From NCBI GenBank assembly GCA_000697055.1, contig JNDT01002297.1, positions 124,001 to 188,000 on the forward strand: 64,000 nt of DNA. Direction: 5' to 3'. The translations under genes were made by a program, and so were the position numbers. This DNA is from Saksenaea vasiformis B4078 (taxonomy: Eukaryota > Mucoromycota > Mucoromycetes > Mucorales > Saksenaeaceae). This document shows positions 58,362-64,000 of this stretch, piece by piece; the stretch's first letter is position 1; every line of letters begins with the position of its first letter. The notes under the pieces were generated by a model. That model made no database searches. It was not told the DNA's origin and worked only from the letters and a program-made list of their open reading frames with translations.

Positions 58362-58979
58362 GCTCACTAACAAACGAAAGCGGAAATCAAATTCCCGTTC
58401 CTGATTTAAATGAGGTGACTTGGACTAAGACGATTGGGCAATCCACAACTCAAATAGGATTCTGAACAACGGTTTCCATCAAATACGTGTTACGATACGT
58501 TAGAGTTGGATAAACTTTTCCACTGCTAACCACAGTAGATATTCGGCATAAAAAATACTTTTGGTAGGCAGAAAACCTGTCTTTTTATCGAGAATGTTCC
58601 CCAAGTGAAGTTTGTAATATCATGCCCACCAAATTTGTTCCCCTAAAAAGTATTTTTATAACAAGTGTGTGCTGTAGTTCGTTTTGAGCTAATCCAGGGA
58701 ATAGCACGCGCTTGGATGGCCTGAGTTCTGCATTGGAGCAGTTCATGGTATCAATAATGGTTTCTCAATATCATTTCAGAAAGAGTAAAAATATCTCGAC
58801 GTAGTGGATGTTTCATTGAAACAAGAACATCATTTTTGCATTAAGATGCTTCAATGCCTGTTTCTCAGTACCCCATCGGATGGCGTGAAAATGTATCGGG
58901 ATTTTGACACACATTTACGTCAACCAAATATTACTTTGTGTTGACACGACCTCAATCCTGCGGTGAGGAGCAGCGTATC

Positions 58980-59215
58980 TTTGCGCAGAGAATCAGGTAC
59001 CTTTAGTTCTAAACCAAAGGTATATTGCGCTGGTCCATTGTAATAAGTTCCCCAACGCACCAATTGGGACGCGTAAAATGCGCAGTATGTAAAGGGACGC
59101 ATGAATCTTTTTTCTTTCTTTGGCTCTGTTCATTTTACATCCCCGGTATGTACTTTTGATGGGATACGTATCCAGAATCACTCATGTCTTTTGATGTATT
59201 GTTTAGCCTGTATGA
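58980..59215 (-). repeat. diverged interspersed repeat, copy B
   Basis: The reverse complement aligns with 3655-3919. The longest near-identical stretch is ATTACAATGGACCAGCGCAA against ATTGCAATGGACCAGCGCAA; the block GTACATACCGGGGA/G is identical over 13 bases (59141-59153). It carries no intact frame. Confidence 0.65.
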
Positions 59216-59300
59216 CCTCTGTTCCGAACCACCTCGGCTGTGATGGCGTTTTACCCATCACTTAAGTAAGTAAAATAAATGTTGTCGCGCTCAGCATTGC
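59208..59300 (+). repeat. interspersed repeat unit, direct copy 1
   Basis: Begins CTGTATGACCTCTGTTCCGA and continues ACCACC.CGGCTGTGATGGCGTTTTACCCATCAC in pattern. It matches 59547-59620 at roughly 70% by eye. It includes CGCTCAGCATTGCT, shared with the unit near 16040. Confidence 0.5.
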
Positions 59301-59546
59301 TCATCTTGTACAATGGATTGCTGGACGTTGTATCGCTTCAAGTCCTCTACAGTGCGTTTTAATTGGTCACTTTCAGTGCCAATCTCCTCCTCTTCTCCCA
59401 CTCCCACCCATCATGATACGGGGTGCGGCCGTCATGAATTCATGGAAATACCCTTCGGGTTTCAGTAAAATGACATCCAAATATTATTCCATGTCAATTC
59501 TTCGTCACGTACACAGGATAATTCGTGTCTTTCCACCTATCGTTCA

Positions 59547-59620
59547 CTTACATGGCCTCTGTCTCGAACCATCCTGACTGTAATGTAGCCGTTTGCTCAC
59601 CACCAGGTAAGCAAATATTG
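59547..59620 (+). repeat. interspersed repeat unit, direct copy 2
   Basis: Reads TTACATGGCCTCTGTCTCGA then an ACCATCCTGACTGTAATG block and GCTCACCACCAGGTAAGCAA, aligned with 59208-59275 about 340 bp to the left. The pair could be repeated ends of one element or two separate insertions. Confidence 0.5.
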
Positions 59621-61676
59621 TCAGCAATCCCTACACTAATGAGCCGTATATTTAATTTCTCCATTGGTCCAAGCTCGGTCTCCACAGGATGCAAAGTTTA
59701 TTTAGAACCGTATAAAAATGTTCATAAACAATAACCGTATGCCGCTACGTTCACTTCCATATATTGACATCTTTTTTTTTTCAGAATGGGCAAAGTATGA
59801 TCCTCTGAAAGTATGGAGATATTGTTTTTAATGGACTGCATTTTCCTTTTTTCTAAATGCTTATGTATCCAAACGAATCACCGTTGTAAGGTCAACCTGA
59901 ATAGGTATAACAGACCAGAAGAAGTTGGAAAATGTCAACGGAAAAACCAGTAATATCAAGCAAAACAGATAAAGAATGTTCAAAGCACCGTCCTGACGGA
60001 AACTTGCTCAGGTTTTATATACTGAGCGTTGACGATCACATATCTGGTATTCTGTTTGAATGGTAAATTCACTGTGTACTCGTACGTTAACACTTCGGCC
60101 AAATTGGCGAAAAATACAAGCAAAGCAAAGAAAAACCTTTCTTTTACAGAAGAAGCTACCTCTTCTAGGGCTACAGCTACTACGTGAATGAGGCTTCTCT
60201 GCGCTTCCCTCATGATTTATTTCATCCGATACCGTTGCGGACGACAGTGTTTTATTAAGAAAAGTTTTTGCCATTACTCCTGAACCTGAAACTGTGTCCT
60301 TCTCCCTGTGGTGGTTCATCAGCCGCAACGATGGTCAGCAAATGAAAAAGGCGTTATGACTGCGGACATTGGTGAGCCTGAAACAGCGGATCTGCGGAGC
60401 AGAAGATCATTCGAGAAAAGTCACTTTTTGTACTCAGGACAAAATTTTTTTCTCTAATTTCATGATCCGAACAAAACTATAAATATGGGGCGAACTTGCA
60501 ACCGTTTGTTCCTCAGTGACCGTGCTCTACAGGATCTGTATGCAGTACATAACCGTTCTACGTTTTTCAAACGAGACACACTATCCAAGTTAGACGATGA
60601 CTTCCAGCAGAGCTTCTTATGAGTGAAGTGTGTTGGTCACAACCCTTGTGGTTGTTTCCAACAGTTGATGATCTCGCCTGTCCATCATTCCAAGGACACG
60701 GCAAGGAAGTTGCTGCAGTCTGATAACTTGAATTTTATTAAAAAGGAAATGAAAAAGTGAGCTGCTTCGTGGCTACGCGTAACATGCTAGTAGTAAAAGT
60801 ATGGACATCATCGAGTATTCGTCTTGTAGTAAGGTTATCAATCCATTTCAACAAATAAAAAGCTGGTGTTGTGGGTGGATGGTCAGAAATTTTATAAATA
60901 CGAAGTTGTCTCCTGAACCGAAAAATGACGAATAAATACGCAATGTCCGAGCAAACTCCTAGTGATATAAGAAATACGAAATGATTATGCTGTATGATAA
61001 TACAAACGTTTCTAAAGAAAATACATTCGTTTTACTTAGAAAATGTATTCTGAAACAGATAATGCTTAGCGTTCTGGAGAACTGGACCATCCTCCACTGC
61101 CTCGAAAACAGTTGCTGAAATGATTGATCGGTGTGTGAAACCATGACAAATTAGATCGTCCGCCGACGGTCGTTCTTACACTGTTTGTTTTCGGACAGCA
61201 GTAGCAACGTGTACTTTGTCTGTAGCCTACTGTGAAGATTGCATTACTGAAGTTTTAGGAGCTTGAAGCGATAGCTATACTACCATATCCTGGGGAGATG
61301 AGTGCAGGCATCGGCTGGGACCTGCACTTTTGAAAGTGGCAGAAGCCCGCCATTCTGCTCCGTTGTTTGGAACTGGGTTTCATTTAATTTCTCTTTTGGT
61401 TATCCGAAAGGGCATCCCGATACTCTGCGTAATTCCCCGGAGAGTGGTAATGTTCAGGTAATGCACCCAATGAATAGCGTCCTATCGGAGTGCGCCTGGG
61501 TGTGCGTGCAATCAATCCCCGCCTGGTGAAACCGAAAAAAGGTAGTCCCAATTGTATCTTGGGTTCATCCACCGGGAAGGGAATTGGGCAAATCTGTCGT
61601 TTTTACATCTACGAGGTACAAATGGAACTTAAACAGTAATGATGACAAACTAATTGTTTCTTAATAAAGAGACGTC

Positions 61677-63122
61677 ATGGGTCAAATACTTTCCGAGCCA
61701 GTTGTTGATAAAACCACACACAAGGGCAAAAATGATGAACTGATGTATGGTGTCTCCGCCATGCAGGGCTGGCGAATCAGTATCCTTTTCATTTAACTGA
61801 TTATTGGTTGGCCAATACGTGCGTAGAGATTAAATACGCTATCCTTAACCTTAGTTGTGCAGCCATGGAGGATGCACATGCTACAGTTTTGAATTTGGAT
61901 ACAGATACGAGCTTTTTTGGAGTCTACGATGGTCATGGCGGTGAGTAAATACCGACATAAAGCAGCAGCAGTGATTAAGAAATACAGGTCACACAATTGC
62001 TCAATATACGGGACAAATGCTACATCGTAAGGTACGATCTAGCCCTTATTTCGATCAAAAAAAGTACCGTGAAGCACTGGAAGACGCGTTTATGAGTCTT
62101 GACAACGATCTGAGGGAAGGTAGTCTTTAATAGCAGGAGTATCATTGTTTAATCGGAATCTAGATGAAGGTTTCGCTCATGATCTGTCCGGTTGTACGGC
62201 AGTGACAGCGCTCATCACTCCTGAAAAGAAAATATATGTTGTAAGAGGTTACTTCCACTTAGGGAAATGGACATTAACTATTCATACTAGGCCAATGCGG
62301 GAGATTCACGTGCTATTATCAGTGTGAAAGGAAGAGCAATTGCTTTATCGACGGACCACAAGCCGATGGACCAGATGGAATCACAACGCATTATTGCTGC
62401 AGGTGGATTTGTAAAGTTTGGTCGTGTCAACGGTAAGTTTAGGAAAGAATGTGGTAATGCCTAAACAATGATGATAGGTAATCTTGCTTTATCGCGTGCC
62501 ATCGGCGATTTTGAATTCAAGCAAAATCAGCATTTATCAGCAAAGGAGCAGATCGTTACATGTATGCCTTTTTGGTATATAACCGAGCTAATAAATCTGT
62601 TGTAGGTCATCCGGACATTGTGGAGCATTGCATTACCGAAAATGATGAATTTTTCGTATTGGCCTGTGATGGTATTACCATCATCATTATTATGTGTATA
62701 ACTGATTTCCTGTCATAGGAATCTGGGACTGCATGACAAATCAAGCAGTTGTCGATTTCATCTATGAGGAGATTTCCAGAAGGACGCCATTGGAGGAGAT
62801 TTGCGAAATGATGACTGACCTCTGTCTTGCACCAGAGAGTGAGGCGACAGGTGTCGGCTGTGACAACATGTCAGTCATGATTATTGCTATATTGCATGGC
62901 AAAACAGAAGAAGAATGGTATGATTGGATGGTGTCTCGTATCTCTGCGTCCAAAAAGACAGATCGCCTTGGGAACATACTTTCATTGGGTGGAGAAGAAG
63001 TGGCCAGTATCAATTCTGTGAATGAGACAAAAACTACAGAGCCTGCCAGCATCAGCTTGGCGGATGAGATGAAAACTACAGAACTGCCGAACAACGACGA
63101 ACTGCAAGCAAATCCCAACTAA
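61677..63122 (+). CDS. PP2C-type serine/threonine protein phosphatase
   Basis: Metal-dependent (Mg/Mn) phosphatase of the Ptc2/Ptc3 type, which in yeasts turns off stress-MAPK and checkpoint kinases. Eight exons (61677-61779, 61863-61940, 61988-62119, 62164-62240, 62291-62432, 62478-62561, 62606-62671, 62719-63122) join in phase to 361 residues. Motifs in order: N-terminal MGQILSEP (G2 is a candidate myristoylation site), [23 protein letters not shown] with the first metal Asp, [62 protein letters not shown] and [11 protein letters not shown] with the last metal Asp. All metal-site residues are present. The tail (about 290-361) is Lys/Glu/Thr-rich with two similar SxxxETKTTE-like stretches. 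Intron-rich structure, each join restoring a conserved motif. Very secure. Confidence 0.95.
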
Positions 63123-63256
63123 ACTAGATATACTTCCATTTGTAGATATCTCTACGGCATCTCTTTTTTATTATTATTATTATCTATCGTGTTCCTGTCC
63201 TTTCTCTAAGCGAAAGTTCTATATGTCCGTATGGACTGTCGAAATTTATCGGTGAT

Positions 63257-63997
<741 letters not shown>

Positions 63998-64000
63998 GGC

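Larger units (their letters stand above)
58362..61676. other. gene-poor region with interspersed repeats
   Basis: No gene recognised in 3.3 kb. It holds repeat copy B (58980-59215, minus orientation) and two related direct repeat units (about 59208-59300 and 59547-59620), listed separately. The rest is AT-rich with short unconvincing frames. Confidence 0.45.

Overview
This window looks like nuclear DNA of an early-diverging filamentous fungus, most likely Mucoromycota (Mucorales-like); the phylum is inference. The genes are protein-coding and closely spaced, with many short introns (about 43-82 bp, GT...AG). I joined exons by hand and accepted a model only where the phases closed and the protein matched a family. 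No rRNA, tRNA or CRISPR array was recognised.

Layout. 1-9 kb: a small alpha/beta-hydrolase-like gene (-), a miniature inverted-repeat element, and ATP-type PEP carboxykinase (-). 8.8-15.7 kb, all (+): acetolactate synthase regulatory subunit, a membrane-anchored GH35 beta-galactosidase, and a RasGEF protein. 18-25 kb (+): a Kre9-like GPI cell-wall precursor with three KR sites, a bc1 complex core-1 protein, and an HPP-family membrane protein. 28.7-36.9 kb: a velvet regulator, a Herp-like ER ubiquitin-domain protein, a pirin (-), and a BAG-domain protein. 38.3-42.8 kb: two paralogous MFS transporters tail to tail. 42.9-47 kb: almost empty. 47-58.4 kb: an unidentified multi-exon gene (-), TVP23 (-), an Integrator INTS11-type nuclease (+), eIF5B (-), a small secreted protein (-), and an ER protein disulfide isomerase (-). 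61.7-64 kb: a PP2C phosphatase (+) and the tRNA adenosine deaminase catalytic subunit Tad2/ADAT2 (-).

There is no bacterial-style operon. Recurring themes are primary metabolism (PCK1, ILV6, COR1), the secretory pathway and cell surface (Kre9-like protein, Herp-like protein, TVP23, PDI, small secreted protein), signalling and development (RasGEF, velvet, PP2C), and gene expression (INTS11, eIF5B, ADAT2). Gene-poor gaps hold diverged interspersed repeats, including one family visible near 3.7, 16.0, 59.0 and 59.5 kb.

Most notable: the multi-part KR-punctuated wall protein, an INTS11 homologue in a fungus, a near-perfect 28-bp palindrome before the velvet gene, a GT-to-GG splice-donor change in one MFS paralogue, the dispersed repeat family, and the unidentified gene at 47-48.3 kb.
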